NCBI GenBank assembly: GCA_013399115.1
Contig: VXAA01006076.1
Coordinates: 1,061,408 to 1,125,407 of the forward strand
DNA length: 64,000 nucleotides
Direction of reading: 5' to 3'
Source of the DNA: Anseranas semipalmata
Taxonomy: Eukaryota > Chordata > Aves > Anseriformes > Anseranatidae
The position numbers and the translations under genes were made by a program. Below, in pieces: positions 12,121 to 24,169 of the stretch; position 1 is the stretch's first letter, and each line of letters opens with the position of its first letter. Below the pieces are notes generated by a model. It made no database searches and had not been told where the DNA came from. It saw nothing but the letters and a program-made list of their open reading frames with translations.

Positions 12121-15100
12121 GACCGTGTTATTTTACTGCTGTAATCTCATCCTTCCTTTCCCAACACCTGCCAGCTGCCTCATTTTCGCTTTTTACCCTT
12201 TAAAAGGCTCACCTTGCATGGCTTGGCTATTATTATAATAAATATTAATATTAGATTCAAGATGAGCAATGTAGCTACTTCATCTCCCTTGCCCCCTCAA
12301 GATATCTCCTGCACTGATGGTAGTGGGTTGATTTGAGAGGCCATCCACCAATCTCCATGATGTATGCAAGGCAGCACTTGTTAAAAGTCAGACTGTAAAT
12401 AATGCTGATCTTGTTGATATTCACTTAGCATTCATGAATATGATTCTAAGTTAGTGAGGTGTTTTGTGACTGGGCCATTGAAACAGTTGTTATAATCAAG
12501 GTCACTGGCACAAGTGCAAGCGTTGGCTGTTAAAACTCTTTCCAAGAGGTATTGTTCCCCAGGTCTGCTGTGAGAGAGCTCAGGCTGTCTGTCCCAGGTA
12601 TTATGGCACTGACTGAAGCATTGGATCCAGTCAGACTGCCATGGTACCTTAGCTTAGGTATTTCTGCAGCCTGGTTCACCACAGTATCCATGAGATTGAA
12701 AACCTGTCACTGGTCTGCCAGCTATCCCAGTTAACCTGCAACTTTAATCCCTACACCAGACCAGTGTACAGCAGTTCTTGAAAGGATGTAACTCACAGAG
12801 TCATGTGCAGTAGGACAATTATAAGATGTTAAGCATTTTATTGAGGGCACTTTTACCAAAACATGGGACCTGTGGTAATCCCCAAAGTACCCTTTAAAGA
12901 TGCAGTCCACACAGAATAAAGAACAAGGATGGACAAAAGTGACAGAGTAGAAGCAAGAAGTGAAATTGAGCTATTAAACACAGTCCTCAAAAATAGGCAT
13001 TCTGCCTGGATGGGTTAGCAGATTTCAGATTATCCCTGATCTCCTTCTGATGGTCACTCAAATAAACGATTAGAGAACAAGCATTAGAAAATAAGCAGAG
13101 TAGAGACAGTATTCTGGATTGGCAGTTCAACAGATAGGGAATATAGCTCTTCAGAGGCCACACTGGGAATATTTCTCAACACCACAGCTAAGGATAGGAA
13201 AGAAATAATTAAGACAATTGGGGATGAGAAAGGAGTTAAGGAATGTCCTCTTGGTATTTACATTAGAACAAAACAAGCACAAACTACAGGCCAAAGACTC
13301 CAAGGTTAGTTTACAGACCTAGAAAGAGCTGAAGGTAGGCACAAAGAAGATGGTCCACTTGGGAAGAAAAAATTCCAGGGAAGAAGTAACAAGAAATAAA
13401 TAATTGAGGTTCCCAAGCAAGCAAATGCCTTCTGTGGTGCCATGAAAGTCAATTAGATAGTTTTCAGCTACAGTGATGGGCCAATCTCCTGGGATAAAAG
13501 AAGCAAAGCCTCATGGGACATAGGCAAGAGCAGAGAGATTGTTTTGTTCCTCACTTTCTGGCACCTTTGTCCATGCTGTAAAAATAAAAAGTGAAACATG
13601 TTATAACAAAAAGTAATTAAAATGTTTTTTCAAGAGACAAAAGAAGCATACAAAACATTTCCCAATGAGAAGTATGATAAAGTCATTGAAACTTTTTATG
13701 CCATCACCTTAAAAAAAATAGGAAAAATGCAATACCAGAGCAGTGAAGAATGAGTTTCACCCAAAGAAATGCTGAACAGCGGGAGCTTTTCTGGATTATT
13801 TTAGTTGAGTGTACATATCCATGTCACACCATCACTTCTTACTTAAAAACAGCTGCAGAAGGCTCCTGCTGCGGCCTTTGCCGTTAGCTGAAGCTCTGAT
13901 CTTCCTGTCTTGATACAAGTCATCAAGTCGCATTTCCTGCTGGAATTAAAGTGGCAGCCCCTAGGGACTATGCAGCTGCCCAATTTATATCAGAGAGATT
14001 CTGAAGCAAGCATGAGTGTTTTTTCAAACTGCTTAAAAAAAATTGTTGTATAAACCTAAAATTCTACAGAGAGTTCTCTCCCTTGTCACTCCCCACTTTC
14101 CAGGCAGCTGCATTTTGAAACAATTAAAAGAAAACAGACGCTTCAAAGTCTGTGCACAAGAGCTAGAGGTTGGAGAAATGTATAGGTAAACTCACTGGCA
14201 TCAAACCAAATTGTGCCTATAGCATAAAAATGAGCACAGAGATCACAGAAAAAAAGCTTCAAGGATATTAGTTATTACATGGTTAGTAGTTAGATGGTAT
14301 GGATGGTATATAAATATTATGAAGGGCATTTATAGGATAACAAAAGCTGCAGATCATGGCATAAAAATATTTGGATCAGAATGAAGAGAGGAGAGCAACA
14401 GGGAAACTGTTCTGGCCAAGTCCTCTGACTGCCTGGTGCCAGACAAGAACAGCCACTGGGTCATTGCTAAAGATGCTAGAAACCAGAAATGCAGACTACT
14501 GTCCTTTTGGTTCTGTACTTCTACAGTGCTTAACACACCAAGACTCAGGTCAACAAAGAGTGCCACGGTTATGACAACGGCTAACTGCCACGGTTATGAT
14601 AAATAACAATTTGGAGAATAACGTGTGGCATCCCATTAAGTAATCTCAGTAGTTGAATGCAGTTATCCATAACTCAAAGAAAGTTCTAAGGTAGCAGACA
14701 GTCAAGACTCCTTAACCATCAAGCAGGGTGAAAAACAGTCTCTCTCTTCTATGTAATTCCTTTAAAAAAAAAAAAGTCTGTCAAACAATATCAAAAGCAA
14801 GGTAAAGCTGCAAACCACAATGCTCTACTTCAAAAACAAGAATCACAGAACCCTACAGAATTATTAATCTTTTTTTTTCCAAATAATAAGCAAATCAAAT
14901 TAAAGTATGTTAAATTGTGTATTAGAAGGGCTCTCAGCTAGGTTCCACTTCCAAAATTACTTGAGAGCACATTATAATTAGCAAAGGTATGTGACAGTTT
15001 TATACCCCTTTATGATGCATGATTAAAGCCAGGCAACCCAGCTCAGCCATAAGTTCTGCATGCCGTCAAAACAGATGTGACAAGAACTGCAATCTACTCC

Positions 15101-17500
15101 CAGACAGACTGTGAGAAAGCATAGACAGATAACATTTTGGCTATCAAAGAGGTAAGACACTACACAAAACTAATTAAACCTCAAAAACCCTCTGAGAAGT
15201 AGCTAAACTATATTTTATATGGAAGTTATATTAAGCATCTTGTGCTTGAGCTTCTGTGCTCCAGCCCAAAGGAACAATGAGAATTTTAGGCTTTAAAAAT
15301 GCACAGTTATTTTGGATAAATACTCCACGTGTGGTTGTGCAAGCATGAAACAAACAGCGGGACAAGTTTGTTTCTGAGAAGCATATCCACACCGTCATTT
15401 TTATTTTCGTTTATCTATAAATTTCTGACTAACAATTAGTCTAAGATTAGACTAACTAGACTAGGATTAAGATTTAGACTAAATCTTAATGCTTCTTCTT
15501 TAATAACATCCCTTGCATGTGACACCTTTCCTTCTGTTTCCAGGTAGCCTGTCCTATTGCTTCCACCACAATGCTTCAGAGCCCACCTCCCCAAAGTCCC
15601 AGTAGCTCCGGACAGTTTTCCTGATACATTCCTTCAGCCAGTCCCACCACACTGCTCCTGCTGTGCTCTGTTCCCCATCTCCTTTGGGGAAGATACTTTT
15701 CTTGTTATTCCCCCATCCATGGGTTTGTCCCCTTCTACAGGAGGTGATGTTGAAAGGTTGTAGCTGGTTTCTCCTTCAGGAACACCTCATGCTTTCCCTA
15801 GCACAACATTTTGGGTAAGGTGCAAGTTCTCTGCAACTTCACACTCTTCCATTCCCTACAGCACCTCTCGTACATGGACAGACACAGAGCAACAGCTATG
15901 TAGGTACCTACCTATGCTGCATGCATACTGACTAGGCTGCACAAAGACGCGCTTGGGTTACCAGCTCTTCCTTCTGCAATGACATTATCTTCTCGCATCT
16001 TTAGCACCTCAGAGTTAACCAAGACTGTATTTACACACAAACTGGGACCTACCCGCAATATTGAATAACTACACATTGCTGAGCTGCCGAGTGAGTCATG
16101 TTACTGTGCATGAGTGCATATGCATGTGTACATGTGCAAACTTCACCAAAAGACAAACAACTTGCCAATGCCTAACAACTTACTCATGATTCATGCCTGA
16201 CTTTTCTTAATTAAAACAGCTGAGAAAAAGGAGGGAATTAAACATTGCAACTGCTAAGTGGACAGTCTTAGATCTCAATAGTTTAGGAGAACCCCAGAAT
16301 GCTGAATTTATCAAATTTATCAAAGACAAATCTTCCTCTGCTTCTATAAGAGTGAGCTGGTTAAGGTAGGCAAAACACTTAAACCACTACTTTCTGGTGT
16401 TTCCAGTGCGAAGAAATAAACTCAGCATGTTTATAAGCAGGTTTATATTGCTCTATTTCAATGAAGGAGGTATACATGATTGCCGTCACTTTACAATCAA
16501 GCTTCTCATCACATCAATTTCATTCAGAGACACTAAATGCAGTGCAGCTGCCTGGTTCAGGTCCTGATATCCACTTGGGCTGATTGTCAACTCAGCAATG
16601 CAAGAGAACCTGCTTAATTGGCAGACACATACATCTTTTTTTGGTTCATTATCATCAGTTAATTCGAAATAGCATTTTCAGTACAAGCACCTATGGCTAC
16701 GCCTATGTACCAGCCTAAGCCTCTGCACAACAGGGGAATGCTAGAGAGCAGAATTGCTTAACACCTCTTCTAAGCAACAGCAACTGTTGCCAAGCTGTCT
16801 TCATCTCCCCAGTTATGCTTTGCTATTAACATGATTCACAGGAGAAGGACAAATAAAAAGCACTGCAACAGGCCTTTGTTATGACTGGAAGCACGTTTCA
16901 CTGTGTGAGCAGTGACCCTCTAAAGAATGATGTTCTACAGATGTCTCATTTCAGGAGGCTACTTAGGTGGACACTAACAAAGTGTCTCTGGATGTTGAAA
17001 CATCAAGAGAACATGTCAAAGCACTTTCCAACATCCTGCAACTGAACTGTTTCTAGTGCTCCTCTTATTTCCAAGAAAATAATTACAGCTGTCTCTCTGT
17101 AAAGCAGTGCGGTCTTCCACGCAAGTGAGGTGGCTGCAGAGCAGCAAGTGTTATTCTACACAGTATATATAAAATGTTGAAAACACACAATAATTTAAAC
17201 TCTTACTGTGGTATCACTAAATTGACCAAATAGCGTTTGGAGCAGAAGAGCAGATGTGAATGTTCTCCGTATGCATTAGTGCTACAGCAGAGCATCAAAC
17301 AGATTTGCATGGGATCTGAACAATTTTTTCTCCCAAAGAAGTTTGCTTAACGAGTCTGTAAAATTGAAAACCTGCAACTCAGCCTTAGAAGAGCTGGAAT
17401 TCCCTTCCACTTAGTAAAGAATCTGGCCTGATTGGTAGTGACTGCCGATCACTGCTATGTCATCACTCCAAAGCTGTGAAACATCCCTGCGACTGTGTTA
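12121..17500. other. Intronic sequence with short repeats and palindromes
   Basis: No gene is recognisable. It contains a 25-bp direct duplication at 14,561-14,599, a 25-nt perfect palindrome at 15,466-15,490, and a possibly conserved block at 13,850-13,985. The rest is AT-rich and featureless. Confidence 0.6.
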
Positions 17501-17548
17501 ATTAGCTCCCCTTGCAAAGCGCTTAAGCCACAGAGCGAGGTTACTCAC

Positions 17549-17643
17549 GTGATGTCCCTGCGCTGATAGCAACCTTGAAGAAGGCAGGCGATCAGGTCGC
17601 TGATAAACTCCACATCATCCCTGTGAAGAGCAGCTTCCAGTTC
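17549..17643 (-). CDS. CECR2: CECR2 internal coding exon (probably exon 2), N-terminal DDT-like region
   Basis: Read on the minus strand, the 95-nt block opens with ELEAALHRDDVEFISDLIAC and closes with YQRRDI plus two bases of a Thr codon. This matches what I know of the N-terminal part of vertebrate CECR2, roughly residues 43-74 of the human protein. The exon is preceded by a long T/C-rich tract and the acceptor tgctcattag, and followed by the consensus donor gtgagt. The frame is open throughout, starting on a full codon and ending two bases into the next. CECR2 is a nuclear chromatin protein that partners the ISWI ATPase SMARCA1 (SNF2L) in the CERF complex and is linked to neural tube closure. 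The segment lies in the predicted DDT-type helical domain, upstream of the AT-hook and bromodomain regions, which are not in this window. No ATG-initiated ORF is expected because both neighbouring exons lie elsewhere. An unrelated protein is very unlikely given the near-continuous identity. Confidence 0.93.
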
Positions 17644-17699
17644 CTAATGAGCAGAAAGGAGAGAAAAAAAATTCCACCCATCAAACTAATTCCTCAGAA

Positions 17700-20600
17700 T
17701 ATACCGTTGGCTTATTAGGACCAAAAGGAGCCAAGCAGCCTAAAGTACACGTACAGCAGCAGGGTATATGCTGGGTAAGCTGACCTTCCCCATCATTAAA
17801 AATACTACTATTACCTCTTCACCGCAAGAGTTTATGGGGAGACCTTGAAAGGCTTTTACTGAATAACACTCTCCAGCTTTTGTCTGTAAGCAGAAAAATA
17901 TGGTTCAGTGAGGTTAAGATACTATAGCCTAATAAGAAACCCACGACTTCTCCTGTGTTCTGCTGATGGGCAGGAATCAACAGTTTCATTCTCCTTTGTT
18001 TTCCACTCACTACGACTGGTGAGTTCACTTAAAAGATTGGCTCAGAAAGTATGGCCCAAAAAGCCACTCACACAGAGAAGCACAAGTTTAGGCAGAAATG
18101 GGTGAAAGCTAGCAAGCAAATGGCTCAAAGAAATAATCAGAATGCCTGCTTTTAGCTTATTTCTCTTCATTTTTTTCAATAAGGGAGAAAGAAGGGGTGG
18201 AGGGATGTCAGACCTCATGACCTGGCCCCAAAGCCTCAACACTTGACAGAGCGGTGGAGAGTATTACAGCTTGTTTCAGCACAACAGAGTTTGTATAAAG
18301 GTGTGATGCAGAAACTCATTGATAAAAAGGATAAACTTCTGAAATGTAGTTGTTAGGTATCTTCTCACAACATGTGCAAAATTTGTGTTTTTCAAGCTAG
18401 CAATTTCAAGCTTTACTTTCAAAATGTTACACTAGGTTAGCTACAGTTCTATTCATACTCCAGAAAAATCACTCACAGTAAGAAAATCCACTTCCTAGAA
18501 GTGTGATCATCAGCAGTTAACTTAGCAATAAGATTTAATATGGATAAATAACATAGCCATAAGAAGCTATTATTTTGGGGTTCCAGAGTAAATAACAGAT
18601 TGAATACAAATTCCTACTTGAATGTTACTCCACAGACTGTTACACAAACGGCTAAGCTAATGGCTACAGAATAAAGGTTAATGGCCAGAGAATAAAGGAT
18701 AAACGTTTTGGCACTTACCCAATAAAGAAGGGAAAGTGCTTTTTTATTAGACCACAGTAACTGCAGTAATAAAATTATTGATAATAGATTGCAGATTAAA
18801 TGCTGCTTGTAGTTTTTTTTTTATTGGAAACATATTAATGGCATATTTTCATTATCAACACCACTCTTATTTACCTCTCGCACAGTACCCAGAGCACTTC
18901 ATAAGCAGAAGCCTGACACCTGCCCTGTGAAGAATGTATTAAACACATCTATTATATGGGAAAACTTGAACCAGAGAGAGGACAACGGGCAGCCCAAGCC
19001 TGACACAGCATCCCTGCCGCAGAGCTAGGAAAAGTCCCAAGAATCTCAGTTCCGGCCTCAAGAAGACTACCCTGCCTAATGAGAAGTTAATGCAAAAACT
19101 ACAGTTACTGCTTGCCATCACTTGGGTAGAGTGATGTTATTGCTATATAAACAGCAATATTGCTATGTAAATAATAATTACCAAGTGAATTCACTTGGTA
19201 AGCAGCTAGTATTTTGGAGGTGTTGACTTCTTTTGTTTGTAAAGGACTTTGGTGGTCATCTGCCCTCTAACAAAATATACCTGAGAGGGAAAAAAAAAAA
19301 AAAAAAGGTACGTGATGTGCTAAAGCATCCCCAGGCATGTTCAAGTAAGTTATCACAGTGAACTTGCAAAAAATGACATGCAAGGAACCAGAATAAAGGG
19401 GAAAACAGTAAGCCTCCAGTTCAGGATATCCCTCCCCCTTTCCCTCACCCACAGTACATTTGTGCACTAAAGCCGTCAGTCACCAGCCTGCCTTTGCCAG
19501 GATGTGACAGCCTTTTGTACGAAGGGATATTTAAATTGCTTCCCGTGAGCCCTTTCAGCCTGCTGTTTGACTAGCACTCATTAAACAGCAGCCACAATCC
19601 CCTCAGATAGCCCTGTATCACCAGTGATTGTTTTCCAGGCCCGGCGGTGACCTTTACATTTTGGGAGCCCGCAGGTCGCTCAGGGAGATAGGGGACATGC
19701 CTCAGGCGCTGGGCGAGGACGGATACACAGGGTGGAGTGGCCTCCGCTGCCTCCCCTCGGCCACCTCTGGGGTCGTTATTTGTCTGGGGTCCTTAATTGT
19801 CTTAGAAAAAGATGCTGACACTGCCCTATCCAGCCTTGGTCTACTTCTCTTGGGTTGCTGCTTGTGATAGGATAGTAGCAACGAGAGGTGCTTTCATTTC
19901 CCAGGGATGGGCCCATTGGCCCCATTCAACTCAGTACCACCATTTTCTATCCAGGTGCATTTCTCTGGCTTTCTACCCCAAGACGTCTACATGCTGGACT
20001 TTCCCCACAAGCCCAGGGTGCTGTGGGAACACCTGGGAGCACGACATGATGCAGGCCTTAACATCCCAGGACCACGAACAAAGAGTTGGGATCCTCTCGG
20101 GTTTCCACCCACTGCTCCAGCCCAGATTGTAGAGGAGGAGGAAGAATAAACCTTATTTTTCCAGGCCTCCCCTCCAACAGCGGCCAGCAAAGTGGCATGG
20201 AGCAGAGGCGGGCGAAGCAGGGCGAGGGACTCCCAGGAGAAAGAGGCCACCAATGCCCCTGGTCCTGAGGGCAAGCCCTGCCCCTGGGCACCAGTCCCCG
20301 TGCTCCGGCCGGGCCAGGGTGAGCGCCTGGGCTTCCTCCCCGCCACCATCCCTCCCCCCCGCGCCTGCAACCCTTTTGTTTTTCCCCTTTCTCTTTGAGC
20401 ACTGAGCTGTGAGCGCAGAAATCTGAACCTTGCCAAAACGCTTTGGGGACAGAACAGAAAGGAAACAGAAGAGGCAGCAAATCAGCGGAGGAAGGGGGGG
20501 GACACATCTCCTCCTCCTCCCGTAGCTGGAGAGAGCAACAGACAGGAGAAAAGCAGGATTCTCCCCCTCTCCAGCTGGCGTCACACCTCATTAGGGAAAA
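17700..20600. other. Intronic sequence 5' of CECR2 exon 2
   Basis: AT-rich sequence holding a 21-bp tandem duplication (18,658-18,698), a 24-nt perfect palindrome (19,178-19,201) and a poly(A) run near 19,290-19,307. The last 450 bp become GC-rich ahead of the CpG block. No exon seen. Confidence 0.6.
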
Positions 20601-20669
20601 GCCTGTTTAACGTCTTTCCCTCCCCCAGCCCCGGCTAAATCCCCTCTGAGTCATGCAGTGGCTGTTGGG

Positions 20670-20950
20670 AAAAAGCGGCCGCAGGAGCAAGGGTGACCAC
20701 CTCGCCCGAGAGGACTGCTGGCCCGCAGCGGGGTGAGCCGGGGCGGGCGAGAGGCTGCGAACCCGTCCCTCCGCTCCCTGGGAAAGGAGCCGGCAGGGGT
20801 GGGCTCCAGCTGCCAGCACGCCGGGAAGCTCGGCCTCGCTGAGCTCCCGGCCCCGGCTCCAGCAGACGGGCTCCGAAACTGCAGGGAGGTCCGGCACGTG
20901 TCGCAGCACGGCTGGGTGCAGAGGTGCAGGGCCGCGGGCTTCAGCTCGGC
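20670..20950. promoter_or_regulatory. CpG-rich block, candidate internal promoter of CECR2
   Basis: The block is very GC-rich with many CpG dinucleotides (for example AAGCGGCCGCAGG, CCCGCAGCGGGG, GGGCCGCGGGC). It contrasts with AT-richer sequence on both sides, although 20,150-20,400 and 21,300-22,150 are also moderately GC-rich. It lies about 3 kb 5' of the CECR2 exon on the minus strand, so an internal promoter driving a shorter transcript is conceivable. No TATA box, initiator or convincing first-exon donor is apparent. A 119-codon minus-strand open frame through it matches nothing I know and is a by-product of composition. Confidence 0.4.
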
Positions 20951-20959
20951 GCTGGAGCT

Positions 20960-23500
20960 GAATCATCCACGGCTGGATCTGATGGACATAACCAGTTTAA
21001 GCACGGCTAAGCCTCGTCCAAGTTAGCCACCAGTTTAAAAACCCAATCCCCTCGGCTCTATTTCTATACGGCTGCTGTTAGCAGCTTTCCACGGCAATGC
21101 TCCCGAGTGACTCAACAGGCTTTTGCTGCGGGGTTTAGGAGATCACCGAAAGCCACCCGTGTGGGCCATGCTGAGCCAGCCCCAACTCGCGCGGCAAAAT
21201 TTCAACGTTGCTGCTAAATGGAGCCAGGATATTCTCTTTCCCTCGCAGATAATTACTGACGGCAGGTACCCCAGCAAGGGTCTGGCAAATTCATGCCTTA
21301 CCTAGATGCAGCACGGAGATGGGAAGTCAGCTGCAGGTCCGAAGCGCCTCCAACAAGTGCCGCGCATCCCTGCAGCCCCTGAAGGAGCAGCAGCTGGAGC
21401 TGCAGGATGCAGGGGCTCCGGGAGGGACTGCTGTCCCTCCTCAGCGCATCCCAGAGAGAAGAGCGCGACGCCTTCCTTTGGCGTGAAGCACACCCAACCG
21501 ATCCGCCTGGAGCCACAGCAAGAGGTCAACAACGCAACGAAAACGGGGATGCGGTCCCAAAGCTGAGGTGACAGGCTTCAGCTACCGCAGGCCGGTTGCT
21601 GTGTCAGCCCCGGAGCAAGCCTGGTGGTCTGCCGGTGCGCTCGGCCCCGGCGATGTACTCAGCTTGCCTAAAAATCACCCCCCTCTGCAGCCAGAGTGTT
21701 CTCTGCAGCCCAGTGCCTTGCACTCCCTGGATGCGACTGCTGCCGTCGTATGGAAATTGTGTTCAAAACATGGACCCTGTTGAGGCTGCCAGCTTGGGGG
21801 GACAAACAGAGAGGGTGTTGCGCTCTGCCCTAGAGCGCACGCAGCGCTGGGTTTAGACGGCTGCAGTGAAGCCACAGAAAGCAGCTACGGTTCCTGGTCC
21901 TGATGGAGTCTCCCAGCCACATTATCTTAATTTCAGCGGCTGGTTGGAGGCACCATCCATTATCTAAATATTTGAGAGGAGATTACAATCCCGGCCTCAC
22001 ACGTCGCATACCTCGTGCCTCCCCGGCCCTGACAGACAGCTTGGCAACACAGCGGGGCTGGTTGTCTCTGCAGCGCTGGGGCCATCGCCACCACAGCCCC
22101 ACGCTCTTCCCCCAGCTACCCCAGTCCTGGGGACGATGGCACCGCAGGAGCCTGCACGCCTCCCTCTCTCTGTACAATGCTCCAGGGCAAGAATGGCCCC
22201 CAGCTCCTCCGGTGTGTATTTGTATCATGAGGAGAGAGCTGGCAGCTCTCCTCAAGGAAACATCATCTTCGCCACGGCCCCTGGGGACCACAAGCCAAGC
22301 TGGCCTTCTGTGGTAGCTTCAGGGGCACAAGGTGAAGGGGTTCAGTGACGCTTGGCACTGCAGCAGCCTCTTAACTGAGATATGGTGAAAACCACACACC
22401 TGATCGAGAAGAAAAGCTGCCCTGTTAGAAGGGGACTATCATTTGGGGAGGGGAAAGCAGGAGCAGCAAAGGTGCTTCCCTTTTCCTCTTTCTTCTGGTC
22501 AGTCCTTAATGTCCGTCAGTGCCTTCAGAGACCTCTCCACGTCCCTCCCTCGACTTTCTGCAAGCAGGCTTTGAAGGCTATTTCAAGCCCCTTGTAAATA
22601 GGGGCATAATGTTACGCCAGAGCCAAGCAGAGGTGCGAGATGACAGCTTTATACTAGGGAGATGGTTATAAACAGAAAGCCAAGCAGAATTTGTCATATT
22701 GCTTCCACATTACGGCTCTTTGCAAAGACCAAATCCCATGGTGCTGGCAGGGCAGTGGGTAGCCATAGTCTTCCTTTCCCCAGGACAGGGCTGCACAAAC
22801 ATTGAATTGCCTTCACTTCAGCCCAAGTAGGTTTCAAAATACAAACCCTTTCCAATGCTGATGAGCATTTTTGGTCAGGCTACAACTTTCTAGGCTTGGT
22901 TTATAGACATACCCTGGTTTTGTCATCCTTCTTTAGCCTATCAGGATGCCTAAAAATCTGGGACAAGCACTAGGGTGCTGGTGACCCAAGACCACCGTGC
23001 TATCGTCTATCCTGCAGCCAGAACGGTGGCATCTTCTTGTACTCCATCCATCTCAACCTGCTGCCTCTGACCTCCCCTTGGGGACAGGGACCCTCCCCTG
23101 TTTGCACAGCATGCTGCAGCTTGCTCTGCAGCTGGGATTTTCCACTGCTGTGCCATACAAACAAATATGAACAGCTCACACTGGGTGGCTAAACTGTACT
23201 GAAAAGAGATTTCAGAATGATCAGTCCTGTCTCCCTCGTGCCCCATGGCAGCCTACTGGTGATAACAACGCTTTCCTCTCCTCCTAGCTCATCTTGCCTG
23301 CAGGGTAACCGATTTGGGACAAGAACTACATTCGTTGTGAATTTTATGCATTGTCAGCACTTCGATGTAAAACTGCTGCTCACTCAGCTTCTACCCCCTG
23401 CAAAGTACCTTTTCAGATGGACAGGGTACATCTGAAGGTCTGAAGTAACAAGTGATTAGTTTCTGCTTAATAGTTAGACATTAGTACTTTATGCCTCCAA
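20960..23500. other. GC-moderate intronic sequence, nothing recognised
   Basis: The first half (to about 22,350) is GC-rich with scattered CpG and many chance open frames in all frames, the longest being 137 codons. No known protein motif, repeat or RNA gene is visible. Confidence 0.55.
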
Positions 23501-23504
23501 AGTA

Positions 23505-23720
23505 GCTTTCATCCTAGAGCATCAAAGCATTTTAAAAACATTTAATAAAGCTTTACAGCACCTGTGACGGAAAGGGAGGCACACACCCACATACAGAGCA
23601 ATTTTACAGATGGAGAAACTAACACAAAGCCCGGCATCCTTACCAGGGACATACTTCACTCAGTAGCAAGGCTAAGAGAGAACCCATAAGGTTTGACACT
23701 TGATGCCACTGCCATCATCT
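23505..23720 (-). mobile_element. MIR/CORE-SINE-like relic, reverse orientation
   Basis: Read on the plus strand, the order is the reverse complement of a MIR: CAAAGCATTTTAAAAACATT (tail), an AAGCTTTACAGCACCTGTGA segment, then ATTTTACAGATGGAGAAACT. A degraded CORE region follows up to about 23,720, where GAGAACCC corresponds to the reverse of the box-B region. The tail and middle parts are clear. The head is weak. Confidence 0.7.
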
Positions 23721-24103
23721 TTCTTTTTGATCAGTTTTATTAGCAGCCAAAGCATTTGGAGAGCATGCTATTTTCCTCCAAAGGATCATTTCTCCTTTTC
23801 AAAATAATCCCCTTTTCCTTCAGAGCAGATAATCTACATCATTTACCATAAGCCAGTTATGCTGGCTGAGGGGCAAGCATCACACTGGGCACTGAGATGG
23901 TTTTAATATGGTAGAGAGACAGAAATTCCAGCCTCGGCAGAACCAATGGTTACCAGCCTGTGGTTTGCAGAGCCTTGCAGACCCCATAGAAGACTTCCAA
24001 GAGGCCCATGAAGGGCAATTAAAAAAAGCAAGCTCAACATCAGTATGCTTGAATTTCTAATCAGGGGTCTGTGCCTTACGGGAACAGTACTGGGGTCACG
24101 CCC

Positions 24104-24165
24104 TCAAAAAAAAAAAAAAAAGCAAACAAACAAAAACCCAAACCAAACCACAAAACAAAACACTC
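24104..24165. repeat. Poly(A) plus A-rich low-complexity tract
   Basis: A run of about 16 A residues is followed by CAAACAAACAAAAACCC-type sequence. This looks like the decayed A-rich tail of an insertion, but nothing to the left resembles a known element, so it is recorded only as low complexity. Confidence 0.8.
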
Positions 24166-24169
24166 CCAC

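Larger units (their letters stand above)
1..17548 (-). other. CECR2: Intron downstream of CECR2 exon 2 (partial, runs off the left edge)
   Basis: The interval begins, on the minus strand, with the gtgagt donor next to the exon and continues to the left edge. I looked on the minus strand for the next CECR2 segment (the part beginning PQTFHSYLEDI) and did not see it, so the intron appears to be longer than 17.5 kb. It contains an A-rich/(CA) tract at about 1,604-1,690, an (AAAAT)n microsatellite, one avian CR1, a doubtful L2 piece and a possible conserved block near 13.85-13.98 kb. The block at 790-1,110 is GC-rich and open in several frames on both strands, but no protein is recognisable in it. 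Confidence 0.75.

Noticed and set aside
17161..17180. TATA-like sequence (AGTATATATAAAAT) near the exon
   Set aside because: Lies downstream of the exon within the intron on the gene strand and has no associated start signals.
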